A stretch of DNA of 64,000 bases, from contig JAUCGA010000001.1 in NCBI GenBank assembly GCA_030377865.1, positions 1-64,000 of the forward strand. Reading direction: 5' to 3'. Each line of letters opens with the position of its first letter. Position 1 is the first letter of the stretch. The position numbers and the translations under genes are program-made. Positions 32,122 through 40,800 of the stretch are shown here, piece by piece. Under the pieces are notes generated by a model. The model searched no databases. It was not told where the DNA came from and saw only the letters and a list, made by a program, of their open reading frames with translations. The stretch comes from Anaerolineales bacterium HSG25 (GTDB lineage Bacteria; Chloroflexota; Anaerolineae; 4572-78; J111).

Positions 32122-33844
32122 CATGTCTTACTCGCAACGTCCGCAGACGATTGAGAGCCGCGGCGAGTTCATAGGGTCGAAAAAGAACGTAACCACCCAT
32201 TTGTCGATTGTCCAGCACGTCCAATCCGGTTTTGTTGACCGCGGCCATCACTTCGCTAACAATCTCGGCTACGGTTTTATCTGTGTCCATGACCTGCTGA
32301 CGGGCGTAATTGAGCGCCTGTCCAATAGCCTGCACCTGTCCCTCGTCAACCAGTTGAGACACCAAACTGAGGTCAATTTCCTCTCGACCAAATAGTACAG
32401 ATCGCAAGGCTCGTCCTTTAATGTTGACCTCCCGTTTGCCCTTGCGTGGGTCAAGACTATCAGCAATCGGAATCCGAACAGAAGAAGGAGTCGGCCATTC
32501 GGGGCTGGCTTCAACTTGACGACCCGTTGGGTGTCGCTCGGCCACCAACTTGGCATGGGTGGTTACTTCGTAGGGCTGATATTTGTCTAGGCGAATAACG
32601 GTGTCGGCTACATCAAAATAATCACCACTGCCACCTAACACAAGAATAGTGCTGACATGGTAGGTGTCGGCCAACTGCCGTACCCGATCGACAAAGGGCG
32701 TGATCGGCTCACCTGACTTTTCGACGAGTGCCTGCATGCGAGCGTCGCGAATTAGCAGGTTCGTGGCACAGGTATCTTCGTCAAGCAAAAGCAGTTTGGC
32801 CCCTACCTCTAAAGCCTCGATAATATTGGCCGCTTGGCTAGTACTACCGCTGGCGTTGTCTGTCCGAAAAGTGCTGGCATCGGCTCGGTTGGGTAAATCG
32901 TTGATGAAAGGACGAATATCAACCCCTTCGATGCGCCGTCCGTCTTCGGCTCGAATTTTTACCGCGCTCGGCTCAGTAACAACCAACTCCCGCCCATCAT
33001 GAGGAATATGGTTGTACACACCTCGCTCTAGGGCCGATAAAAGGGTGCTTTTGCCATGATACCCACCACCTACAATCAACGTCACCCCCTTCGGAATCCC
33101 CATGCCAACTATCCGTCCGGCATTGGGGAGAGTCACCTCTACCTGTAATCGTTCGGGAGATCGAAACCGAACAATTTTTCGTCCGACAAGTGGACGATCA
33201 TCAACCCCAGAGGCTCGAGGCAAAATAGAGCCATCTACCACAAATGCAACCAACCCTAATTCGTCAAGCTGGGAGCGTAAGGCTTCAGCATCCTGCGCGG
33301 TGTTCAGATAACTGTTCAAATCTAAGAGGTTCAGGTTGTCATAGTGCAGGGTAGCGTGTACAATTTGAGGAATGTCTCGACAGAGAATGGCCGCGGCGCG
33401 ATGCCCCAAAATGCGCCGTCCTTTGGCGGGCAAACCAACTGTAAACCGAGCCTCTACATATCCAGCATTAATTATAATGGAAGAGCGTACTAAAATCTCT
33501 TGACCGGGCTGAGGCATACGGATGATACCACTTTTGCCAGAGCCAACATTGATCGTGCTATTGCTGATATAACGTACTTTGTCGGCAAAGGTTCGAGCCA
33601 AAAAATCGGCTAAAGCAGTTAAACGAGTCGGCGAATTTCGGGTACTGGTCGGAAATTTAGCGATCTGCATGGGCAAACGAACCCGAAACCGACTGGGAGC
33701 GGCATAAGGGTCGCCTTGGACATGGTCGATAAACAGGGTAAAATCTCCACATAAATAGCGCCCCCGAATATCTTTATAGGCTGGATATCCCTTGCCATCC
33801 AACCGATTAAGCAAAATCTGTAAATCGGTAATGGTTTGTGTCAT
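32114..33844 (-). CDS. COG3044-type ABC-class ATPase
   Basis: 576 residues. An N-terminal domain begins ITDLQILLNRLDGKGYPAYK with YLCGDFTLFIDHVQGDPYA, then the ATPase with Walker A LIVGGGYHGKSTLLSALERG (about 247) and Walker B LLLLDEDTCATN. The family is described as predicted ATPases of the ABC class, without transmembrane partner. GGAG lies upstream of the ATG. The last few codons overlap the heptamer repeat. Function is not established; it is probably not a transporter. Confidence 0.92.
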   Translation of the reverse strand: MTQTITDLQILLNRLDGKGYPAYKDIRGRYLCGDFTLFIDHVQGDPYAAPSRFRVRLPMQIAKFPTSTRNSPTRLTALADFLARTFADKVRYISNSTINVGSGKSGIIRMPQPGQEILVRSSIIINAGYVEARFTVGLPAKGRRILGHRAAAILCRDIPQIVHATLHYDNLNLLDLNSYLNTAQDAEALRSQLDELGLVAFVVDGSILPRASGVDDRPLVGRKIVRFRSPERLQVEVTLPNAGRIVGMGIPKGVTLIVGGGYHGKSTLLSALERGVYNHIPHDGRELVVTEPSAVKIRAEDGRRIEGVDIRPFINDLPNRADASTFRTDNASGSTSQAANIIEALEVGAKLLLLDEDTCATNLLIRDARMQALVEKSGEPITPFVDRVRQLADTYHVSTILVLGGSGDYFDVADTVIRLDKYQPYEVTTHAKLVAERHPTGRQVEASPEWPTPSSVRIPIADSLDPRKGKREVNIKGRALRSVLFGREEIDLSLVSQLVDEGQVQAIGQALNYARQQVMDTDKTVAEIVSEVMAAVNKTGLDVLDNRQMGGYVLFRPYELAAALNRLRTLRVRHDS

Positions 33845-34187
33845 GATATTTTCTCCAATAAACGTAACAGTTCATCATAAAAAATTGATTTTTAAGGTCA
33901 ATACGGCTACCTTATTTACTATATTTGTCTATGCCATTGTATCAGATTATGTAAAAAATGGCACTAGTACTAGACGGCGGAAATCGTACAATACAGACAA
34001 GATTCGTAAAAGTTCAGTAATGCCGCCCTAGAAACCCGATTTCTTTGAGAAATCGGGTTTCTGACGCTCTTTCTGGCGAATTCACTGAATATTTACCAAG
34101 ATTCACTCTCAGCTTTTACTAAAATTAGCATGGTATGCTAACCAGACAATCCAATATTACGTGTTATGTATTGTCGATTAACAATAT
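33845..34187. other. Divergent intergenic region with D4
   Basis: Separates the ATPase gene and the S41 protease gene. Apart from D4 (34006-34096) nothing is recognised. Confidence 0.6.
34006..34096. repeat. D-family palindromic element, copy D4, with 8-bp target duplication
   Basis: The shell GTAAAAGTTCAGTAATGCC is mirrored by TTCACTGAATATTTAC. CAAGATTC is duplicated at 33998-34005 and 34097-34104. Confidence 0.9.
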
Positions 34188-35507
34188 ATGGCACGTAATA
34201 TAGATACACCCTTTATGAAAAATTCAATAAAAACAACGATTATTACCATTACCCTAGTTAGTTTAATTTTTGGGGCAGGCATTATTGTGGGGCGTTCAAG
34301 CACGATTTTTCCAATAACCTCAGTTCGGGCACAAGAGGAGCTTCCCCCCGAAATGCAACCGTTTTTTGAAGTATGGCAACTAGCTAGTATCTATTTTATC
34401 GACCAAGAAAAACTTGACTATACGAAGATGACTTACGGAGCAATCAATGGGGTCTTAAAAGTATTGGGAGATGAGGGGCACACCCGTTTTTTACCACCAA
34501 AACAAGCCGAAGCTCAAAAAGAAAGTATTTCTGGTAAATTTTATGGTATCGGAGCAACTGTAACCGTTGAGGATGGTTATCCGGCAATTATTGCCCCAAT
34601 TTCTGATTCTCCTGCCGAACGAGCCGGTATCCAAGCCGGAGATTTGATTGTCGATGTCGATGGTGTTGACATGTTCGAAAAACCGCTGAACGAAGCGATT
34701 GATCTGATTAAAGGAGACGAAGGTACGGAGGTGGTGCTAACGGTTTTACGTCGAAAAACAGGTGAAGAGTTGGAGATTCCAATTATTCGGGGTGAAATAA
34801 AAAGTCCGGCGGCTAGTTGGATCATAATTCCAGAAACCGATATTGGCCTTATATACATGAGCCAATTTAGCGCTAACCTAGAGGAGAATCTGAAACAGGC
34901 AATTGGCGAACTTAAGGAGCAGGGTGCAACACGGCTGATTGTGGACGTGCGTAACAATCCCGGCGGTCTGCTTGACCAAGCGATTAGTGTCTCTAGTCAT
35001 TTTCTGATTGAGGGGAATGTATTGTTAGAGGAGGACGCACAAGGAAATCGGAAGGCGTATGTAGTTCAGCCAAATGGTATCGCCCCCGACATCCCGCTTA
35101 TTGTACTAACTAACCACGGCTCGGCTAGTGCTTCAGAAATATTCTCTGGTGCGTTACAGGATCATGACCGAGCGATTGTTATCGGTGAAACCACCTTCGG
35201 TACAGGTACAGTTCTGCAACCGTTTGACCTATCGGACGGATCAACGTTACTGCTAGGGATTAGTCAGTGGCTCAGTCCTGAAGGGCGCTTGATTCGGAAA
35301 CAGGGTATTGAACCAGACATTATCATCGAATTGCCCACTGATGGACGTATTTTAGTACCGGGAGCTATCAGAAGTATGACCCCGACTGAGATTGCGATTA
35401 GCAAAGATACCCAGTTATTACGTGCTTTAGAGGAGTATGATGCTCGCCCCGAAATCAACTTGGGATCAACAAACCAATATTGGGAAACGTTGGAATTGGT
35501 TCGGTAA
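34188..35507 (+). CDS. S41-family C-terminal-processing-protease-like protein without the usual catalytic Lys
   Basis: 439 residues. Signal/anchor helix TTIITITLVSLIFGAGIIVG, a helical domain, PDZ (about 105-195: GIGATVTVEDGYPAII, AGIQAGDLIVDVDGV) and the S41 core. The nucleophile motif is LTNHGSASASEIFSGALQDH, with Ser as in CtpA. The strand expected to carry the general-base Lys reads GETTFGTGTVLQPF, where CtpA-like proteins have FGKG. A Thr replaces Lys, so the Ser/Lys dyad is absent unless another residue takes over. Predicted to be at the outer face of the membrane. Monocistronic. Confidence 0.9.
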   Translation: MARNIDTPFMKNSIKTTIITITLVSLIFGAGIIVGRSSTIFPITSVRAQEELPPEMQPFFEVWQLASIYFIDQEKLDYTKMTYGAINGVLKVLGDEGHTRFLPPKQAEAQKESISGKFYGIGATVTVEDGYPAIIAPISDSPAERAGIQAGDLIVDVDGVDMFEKPLNEAIDLIKGDEGTEVVLTVLRRKTGEELEIPIIRGEIKSPAASWIIIPETDIGLIYMSQFSANLEENLKQAIGELKEQGATRLIVDVRNNPGGLLDQAISVSSHFLIEGNVLLEEDAQGNRKAYVVQPNGIAPDIPLIVLTNHGSASASEIFSGALQDHDRAIVIGETTFGTGTVLQPFDLSDGSTLLLGISQWLSPEGRLIRKQGIEPDIIIELPTDGRILVPGAIRSMTPTEIAISKDTQLLRALEEYDARPEINLGSTNQYWETLELVR

Positions 35508-35514
35508 ACTCTTA

Positions 35515-35677
35515 CAGAAGTTTATCATTTCAACATGATTAAAACAATATTTGACAGGATTAACAAGATTAACAGGATTTTTCACTTGTAATCCTGTTAA
35601 TCTTGTTAATCCTGTCAAAAGATGCTTTTGATTTTGTCAATATGTCAGGTCATGAATGAATCGACAAATTTTTGAAT
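35515..35677. repeat. E-family palindromic element, copy E3
   Basis: The shell CAGAAGTTTATCATTTCAAC is mirrored by GACAAATTTTTGA. The cargo pairs GACAGGATTAACAAGATTAA with TTAATCTTGTTAATCCTGTC. It is the uninterrupted reference for E4. Confidence 0.85.
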
Positions 35678-35705
35678 CTTAGACTCTTTCAAAATTGTTT
35701 GCCAC

Positions 35706-35744
35706 AAAACCACCCGTGCAGGTAAAATAAGCGGGTGGTTTTTA
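35706..35744 (+). terminator. Rho-independent terminator
   Basis: AAACCACCCG/CGGGTGGTTT with T tract, about 200 bp after the S41 gene stop, beyond E3. Confidence 0.78.
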
Positions 35745-35786
35745 TTTATCACGAGATTGTTTATTTCACAACAAAAACAAAAATGT

Positions 35787-35887
35787 GTAGTGGTCAGCTT
35801 GATGTTGAAAACGGAGTGCAACGGGTTTAGCCGTTGCCAAAAGCAATGGCTGAACCCATTGCACTCCAACATCATCTTGACCACCAC
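35787..35887. repeat. A-family palindromic element, copy A5, with 19-bp direct repeat
   Basis: The shell GTAGTGGTCAGCTTGATGTT and its mirror. The cargo is the GAGTGCAACGGGTTTAGCC stem, the same as A4 but inverted. CACAACAAAAACAAAAATG occurs at 35767-35785 and 35885-35903. The right copy is just before the NUDIX ribosome site. Confidence 0.87.
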
Positions 35888-35915
35888 AACAAAAACAAAA
35901 ATGGAGAAAAATAGC

Positions 35916-36335
35916 ATGGCTGATCGAGAAAAACAACCTCAAGTTGGGGTTGGGGTAATGATTATGCGGGATGGCAAGCTGTTATTAGGACAACGAAAAA
36001 GTTCACTGGGGCAGTCCACGTATAGCTGGACTGGTGGACATTTAGAGTTTGGCGAAACATTAGAAGAATGTGCCAAACGAGAAACTTACGAGGAAACAGG
36101 ACTAGTGGTGACCAGTTTGAAGTTACTTTGTATGAGTAACATCATCTCTTATGATAAACACTACCTTGATGTGGAGTTTGTGGCTGAAGTAGCGCCGGGG
36201 GAGCCGCAGATTATGGAGCCGGACAAAATTACTGGCTGGCGTTGGTACGAGTTGGATGATCTACCCTCGCCGTTGTTCAAGGCCACTGAATTAGCCTTGC
36301 ACAGCTATCAGACAGGGCAATTCTATAATCCGTAA
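35916..36335 (+). CDS. NUDIX hydrolase
   Basis: 139 residues starting MADREKQPQVGVGVMIMRDG. The NUDIX box is GHLEFGETLEECAKRETYEETG (Gx5Ex7REUxEExGU, residues about 42-63). It hydrolyses nucleoside-diphosphate derivatives; the exact substrate is unknown. The start is chosen by GGAG 9 bp upstream. Longer in-frame sequence upstream only translates element A5 and its flank and is discarded. Confidence 0.93.
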   Translation: MADREKQPQVGVGVMIMRDGKLLLGQRKSSLGQSTYSWTGGHLEFGETLEECAKRETYEETGLVVTSLKLLCMSNIISYDKHYLDVEFVAEVAPGEPQIMEPDKITGWRWYELDDLPSPLFKATELALHSYQTGQFYNP

Positions 36336-36393
36336 TCAAGTGCAGGTTGTCAACGCCGATGCAGTGCTGTAAGATGTGTCCTATAGTAATGGT

Positions 36394-36723
36394 CTAACTA
36401 GCAATAGAAATATCATAATCGTCAACATGGTGTACGATTGTCCGAATCATGGCTAAATCATCAATAAGAACAAACTCATCACACAACAACATAAACTCTT
36501 GATTACGGTGTGGTTGAAAAGCAATTATTTCGCCATTGACGGTTTCGTATCGGCCATATTTACCAGTTGATCGAGTTGTAAAATCCTCACCACAAGCAAT
36601 GAGCGTATCTTCTGCGAGTTCGTCTATGAAAAGGATTTGCGCCATCTCTAAAATTTTATTATTCAATTGGCTTTCTTTGTCAATTCTCTGAGGTGGTGGA
36701 CCACCAGTTTTTACTGTAATCAT
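36394..36723 (-). CDS. Hypothetical protein, 109 aa
   Basis: AAGGA lies 9 bp before the ATG. The protein is soluble and acidic (EDTLIACGEDFTTRSTGKYG, FMLLCDEFVLIDDLAMIRTI). I do not recognise a family. The coding look (no low complexity, sensible start) supports it as real, but there is no contextual support. Confidence 0.55.
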   Translation of the reverse strand: MITVKTGGPPPQRIDKESQLNNKILEMAQILFIDELAEDTLIACGEDFTTRSTGKYGRYETVNGEIIAFQPHRNQEFMLLCDEFVLIDDLAMIRTIVHHVDDYDISIAS

Positions 36724-37061
36724 AATTGTTATCCTTTATAGCTAGGTCTGATATATACATGTCCCGTTGAGTTAGGTTTAGTTACTTGTTTCTAGTATAT
36801 CTCAGCTTAAAGTTTTCTCAACGAGGTCAGCTAGGAAAAAAACTGCGTAGAAACACGGGATTGAGTTTCGCGCACCACATGGCCTTTGCATAGGCGATGA
36901 TGACTGCTATGAAAAGAGTAACAATGAAGCATGCGTCAAATCCATAACCGTTTATCGGTTTTGACAAAAACTCATAAACGTGTAAAATGCAAGTATTCAA
37001 CACTTGGTAACTAATACTAAGTATACACATTAATCGCGTTTTAGGCTAAAGGAGCATAAAA
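36724..37061. other. Promoter-containing spacer
   Basis: Divergent region between the hypothetical gene and the AT-hook paralogue at 37062. No palindromic element is present, unusual here. A 67-codon frame on the minus strand is not convincing. Confidence 0.5.
36961..36988 (+). promoter_or_regulatory. Candidate sigma70-type promoter for the AT-hook gene
   Basis: TTGACA (36961-36966), a 16-bp spacer and TAAAAT (36983-36988), 74 bp upstream of the ATG at 37062. Confidence 0.5.
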
Positions 37062-37352
37062 ATGGGTACAATTGATCCCAAAGATTTATTAAAAAAGTGG
37101 ATACAGCATGACCTAACGATCGAGATGGCAATTGGTCACATTTTACAACATCTCGTTTTATTGTACGATACAGATAAACAAGCGGCGATTACTCGAAGTA
37201 AATATAAAACCGCAGTTGAGGCGGTGAATATTAGTCAAGCAACGTTACGTGATGACGTTGACCGTCTGCTGACCAAAGCAGATATGGAATCGAGCCAAAA
37301 TGAACCTCCCAAGCGGAAACGAGGTCGGCCTCGCAAAAAACAAGATGAGTAA
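37062..37352 (+). CDS. Small coiled-coil protein with C-terminal AT-hook, paralogue 2
   Basis: 96 residues, AAGGAG ribosome site. Shares the N-terminal 40 residues (MGTI-x-K-LL-KW...DL-EMAIGHILQHLV) with the protein at 22704. The middle is diverged and helical. The tail PPKRKRGRPRKK has the RGRP AT-hook core. Predicted to bind AT-rich minor groove and perhaps act as a nucleoid protein. A B element (37423-37561) lies between the gene and its terminator at 37602. Confidence 0.8.
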   Translation: MGTIDPKDLLKKWIQHDLTIEMAIGHILQHLVLLYDTDKQAAITRSKYKTAVEAVNISQATLRDDVDRLLTKADMESSQNEPPKRKRGRPRKKQDE

Positions 37353-37422
37353 CCAACAAAAAAGTGTTGACACATGAATTTTATCAATGTACCAACACTT
37401 CATATCGGTTGCTTCACAAAAC

Positions 37423-37561
37423 GGCTCTTTGGGGCTTTCCGTGCAAACGTCATGATTGTGTCATCATCTTCCCGCAAGTTTAAAACTTGCGGGAAGGTTG
37501 CCCTATCAAAGTATCTAATTCAGGATGCAGTTTTGAGTTGCACGGAATCTACCAGAGAACC
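37423..37561. repeat. B-family palindromic element, copy B6, with 8-bp target duplication
   Basis: Full B shell with CCCGCAAGTTT/AAACTTGCGGG cargo. CACAAAAC is duplicated at 37415-37422 and 37562-37569. Confidence 0.92.
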
Positions 37562-37601
37562 CACAAAACAACAGAATAGTTTTTGACGTATTAACGTCGT
37601 A

Positions 37602-37638
37602 TAAACCTACGAACTTTGATGAGTTTGTAGGTCTTTTT
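37602..37638 (+). terminator. Rho-independent terminator
   Basis: ACCTACGAACT/AGTTTGTAGGT followed by a T tract. Probably the original terminator of the AT-hook gene, separated from it by insertion of B6. Confidence 0.8.
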
Positions 37639-37679
37639 TTGTGATAATCAAAAATAGGATTTATGCAAACTCAGCCATT

Positions 37680-37818
37680 AGAGTTGTTCGGGAATAACTA
37701 ATCATCTCATAAAAACTCAAATTCGAGACGCGCCGGAGTGCAAAAGCTTCTTGCTTTTGCATGTTTGTCTCCGGCAAAAGCAAGAAGCTTTTGCACTCCT
37801 TTATTGCCGAACAGGTCT
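37680..37818. repeat. C-family palindromic element, copy C2
   Basis: The shell AGAGTTGTTCGG is mirrored by CCGAACAGGTCT. The cargo has GTGCAAAAGCTTCTTGC arms. The flanks ATT and CTT do not show a clean duplication. Confidence 0.82.
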
Positions 37819-37855
37819 CTTACAGTAAGACAAAATTAGGATTTTATGATGGCAA

Positions 37856-40800
37856 CTACCCTAACAGTCGCTGATTAATCTCTTGTACAAAAGTGGTATG
37901 GCGTATCAAATCTTGCTGGAGTTGCTCCACATTACCTGAAGCGTAGTCAAGCCGTCGAGCTAAAAAGGCAAACTCATCACTAGCATGAGGAGGCATGGTT
38001 AGGTCTTTGGTATTACCTCGCACCATACGGAGCGCATTAATCAATTGTCGCAAAAAATTCAGTGCATCCAATAAGGATCGGTAATTCTCACGCGGAATAA
38101 TATTGGACTCGACGAGTGCTTTCATGGCGGCTCGGGTATTAAACTGGCGCAAAGTAGAATCATCATGACCGTGTGTAATCTGAAGACCTTGAATCAAATA
38201 TTCAATATCAACCAACCCTCCCGAACTAGATTTGGCATTAAAAGTTCCCGCTGTTACCAAATGACGTAACTGACGCTCTCGCATGGCTCGCATAGCCGAC
38301 ACATCAAACGGAGTGCCGGTATAAAGCAGGCGGTCACGGGTGGCGAGTATCTGACGGCCTAATTTATCATCACCAACAATAGGACGCAATTTAATCAAGG
38401 CTTGTCGTTCGTAGGCCCAAGCCTCACCATCAGAGGCAAAATATTGCTCAAACATGGCAAAGGGAACTGACAGTGCGCCACCTTTACCATAGGGACGCAA
38501 ACGTAAATCCAGTTCAAAAATTCCTTCTTGTTTAGTGGTAATCGAATCTCGAACTTTAGCCACAAGTCGATTAAAATATTCGGCGTTGGTAATAACTCGC
38601 CGTCCTGTCGTTTGCCCGTTTCCTCCATAGATAAAGATCAACTCAATGTCAGAGGCAAAGCCCATTTCACGACCTCCAGCCTTGCCTAACATGCAGATTG
38701 TCAAAGGGCAAATACTCCGATTTTCTAAATAAGGCAGGTCAAACATAGTTCGTAATTCTTTCACTGCAATCTGATAAGCAGTTTCTATAATTAATTCTGC
38801 TAAATCTGTTAGCTCTTGAGAAAACTCACCAAACTTGGCAATATGTCCCTGAATTTGGCGCATGTCAATACGAAACATTTCGCGATCTTTGAAACAATTT
38901 AGTGCTCGACGTTTATCAGCCTCCGTATGCTTCTCCTTCAATATCAATTCTAATGCTTCCCGCAATTCGGCTTTGCTCTTTTTGACAGCCAAACCTGTCA
39001 CATCTTTCACCACTGGAAAAAGATTTTCATATTGCATACGCAGAAAATCATCCCATAAAAAATCACTAACGCCTAACAACCGCACCATTGTACGCATCAC
39101 TTCTGGCTGTTCGATTGAGGCTAACTCATCAGCCCAATTGGGTCGGGTAAATAGTTGAGAGACAAACTCTCTAAAATGAAGCAAGGCCGATTCGGGGTTA
39201 GGCGATTGGGGCAATAAATTGGTAAACTGTTTGATTAAAGCCGTGGCAACCCGAAGTTCACGCTGTTTATGGGGAGCGGTAATTTTGTGATGATGGGCAT
39301 CCGTAACATATAAAACATCTTGCACCCGATTACCAACTGTATCAACGCCCATTCGACGAATATTGATTCCATGCAAGCCCAACGCATTGGAAAACTCGTA
39401 CAAAAAACCTACGGTATCAGGAGCATTAATTCGTAAGACTGTATGTCGTCGAGCGGCCTCATTATCAATCTCAATATCGATCGGTAATAGGGTAGTTTGT
39501 GGCTCGCTAATATTCTGTAGGACTAAAGCAACTCGTTTTGCCAACTCTGCTTGAGCCTCACGTTGTTGCCCCGCTTGTAGCCTTTTACTGAGTTTGATAA
39601 AATCTTTCTGATATAATGACCAGCAATCGGAAGGAATATTATCAAAAAAAGGCAAAACGGTAAAAACATCTACAATTTTACGACGACTTTGATTGAATTG
39701 GCCTTTGGTTACAGGTCGATAACGGCGCTTACGTTTTGAGCGCGGTTTGGGGGCAGTTGGTGGTTCATCAATTGAAGGCCCATAACTAAAAACATGCCCG
39801 TCGACAATATTAAATCCGTACACAAATAGGAGGCCGCAAATAATCGACAACTCACCAATATAGTCATAACCAACAATTGTCACTCGCCAATAGCCCCCCT
39901 CGATTGATACTGCATCGATTTGTGCTGGCGTATCAGAGGTGAGTTTTTGCACAAGTACGGCATGACGGGCGATATCATCATCACTAAATGTAGCCACATA
40001 ACTGGCATGCATTCGAATAAGGTGGGGTAATAAATTGGGATCTGATATTCCCGTGGATATGCTAGTGACGGTATCCTTGACGGGATCAATATCAGTCAAA
40101 CGTTGTTGATAAACTACCCGAATTACCGTAGTATGCTTTTGATAAAGATTAACAAACCTTGCTCCAATATTTTTGCCTTTAAAACCTAAACGATGAGCCA
40201 AATCATTCAATGCTTCTGGTTCTTGGGGCAGGGTATGGGTCTGGCGATAGTGTATCAACTGTAGATGATGCTCAACAGTTCGCAAAAATATGTAACCGTT
40301 GGTCAATACTCGATACTCATGGGAGGTGATAAAGCGCTGACGAAACAGTTTTGATAACGCCTCAAGAGTGTTACTGCTACGAACAGTACGATGGGTTTTG
40401 CCATACACCAACTGTAGATATTGAGTTACAAATTCAATATCCCGAATCGATCCTTCTCCGAGTTTAACCTCGCCCCAATCTCGTCCTTTTTGCTTCAATT
40501 GTTTCTCAATTCGCTGTTTTAGGGCATGTACTTCAAGACGCACTGTTTCAGGAGATATATCAAAAATATAGGACTGAATTCGCCTTAAAAATATCCGACC
40601 CAGATTTTGATTTCCAGCAACTGGTCGCGCCTTTAATAAAGCTTGTTTCTCCCACAAACAGGCATCTTGTTCTAAATAACGAAGATAACCATCTAAAGTT
40701 GAGACTAGCGCTCCTGATTTCCCCCAAGGTCGAAGACGCATGTCAACCCGATAAAGAAAGCCCTCTGATGTTACTCTAGCGAGTGCATCAATGAGGGCTT

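Noticed and set aside
32041-32125. Possible CRISPR-like repeat array
   Set aside because: Units are only 7 bp, contiguous and without spacers; no cas genes are nearby.
32006-32395. A 129-codon plus-strand frame rich in ITNYELR repeats
   Set aside because: It is only translation of the TACGAAT heptamer array and of the antisense side of the ATPase gene; no ribosome binding site.
35757-35915. N-terminal extension of the NUDIX protein
   Set aside because: It runs through element A5 and its duplicated flank, with a better start after GGAG at 35916.
36827-37030. A 67-codon minus-strand frame
   Set aside because: It lies in the promoter area of the AT-hook gene, lacks a ribosome site and has an unusual Cys/Ile-rich composition.
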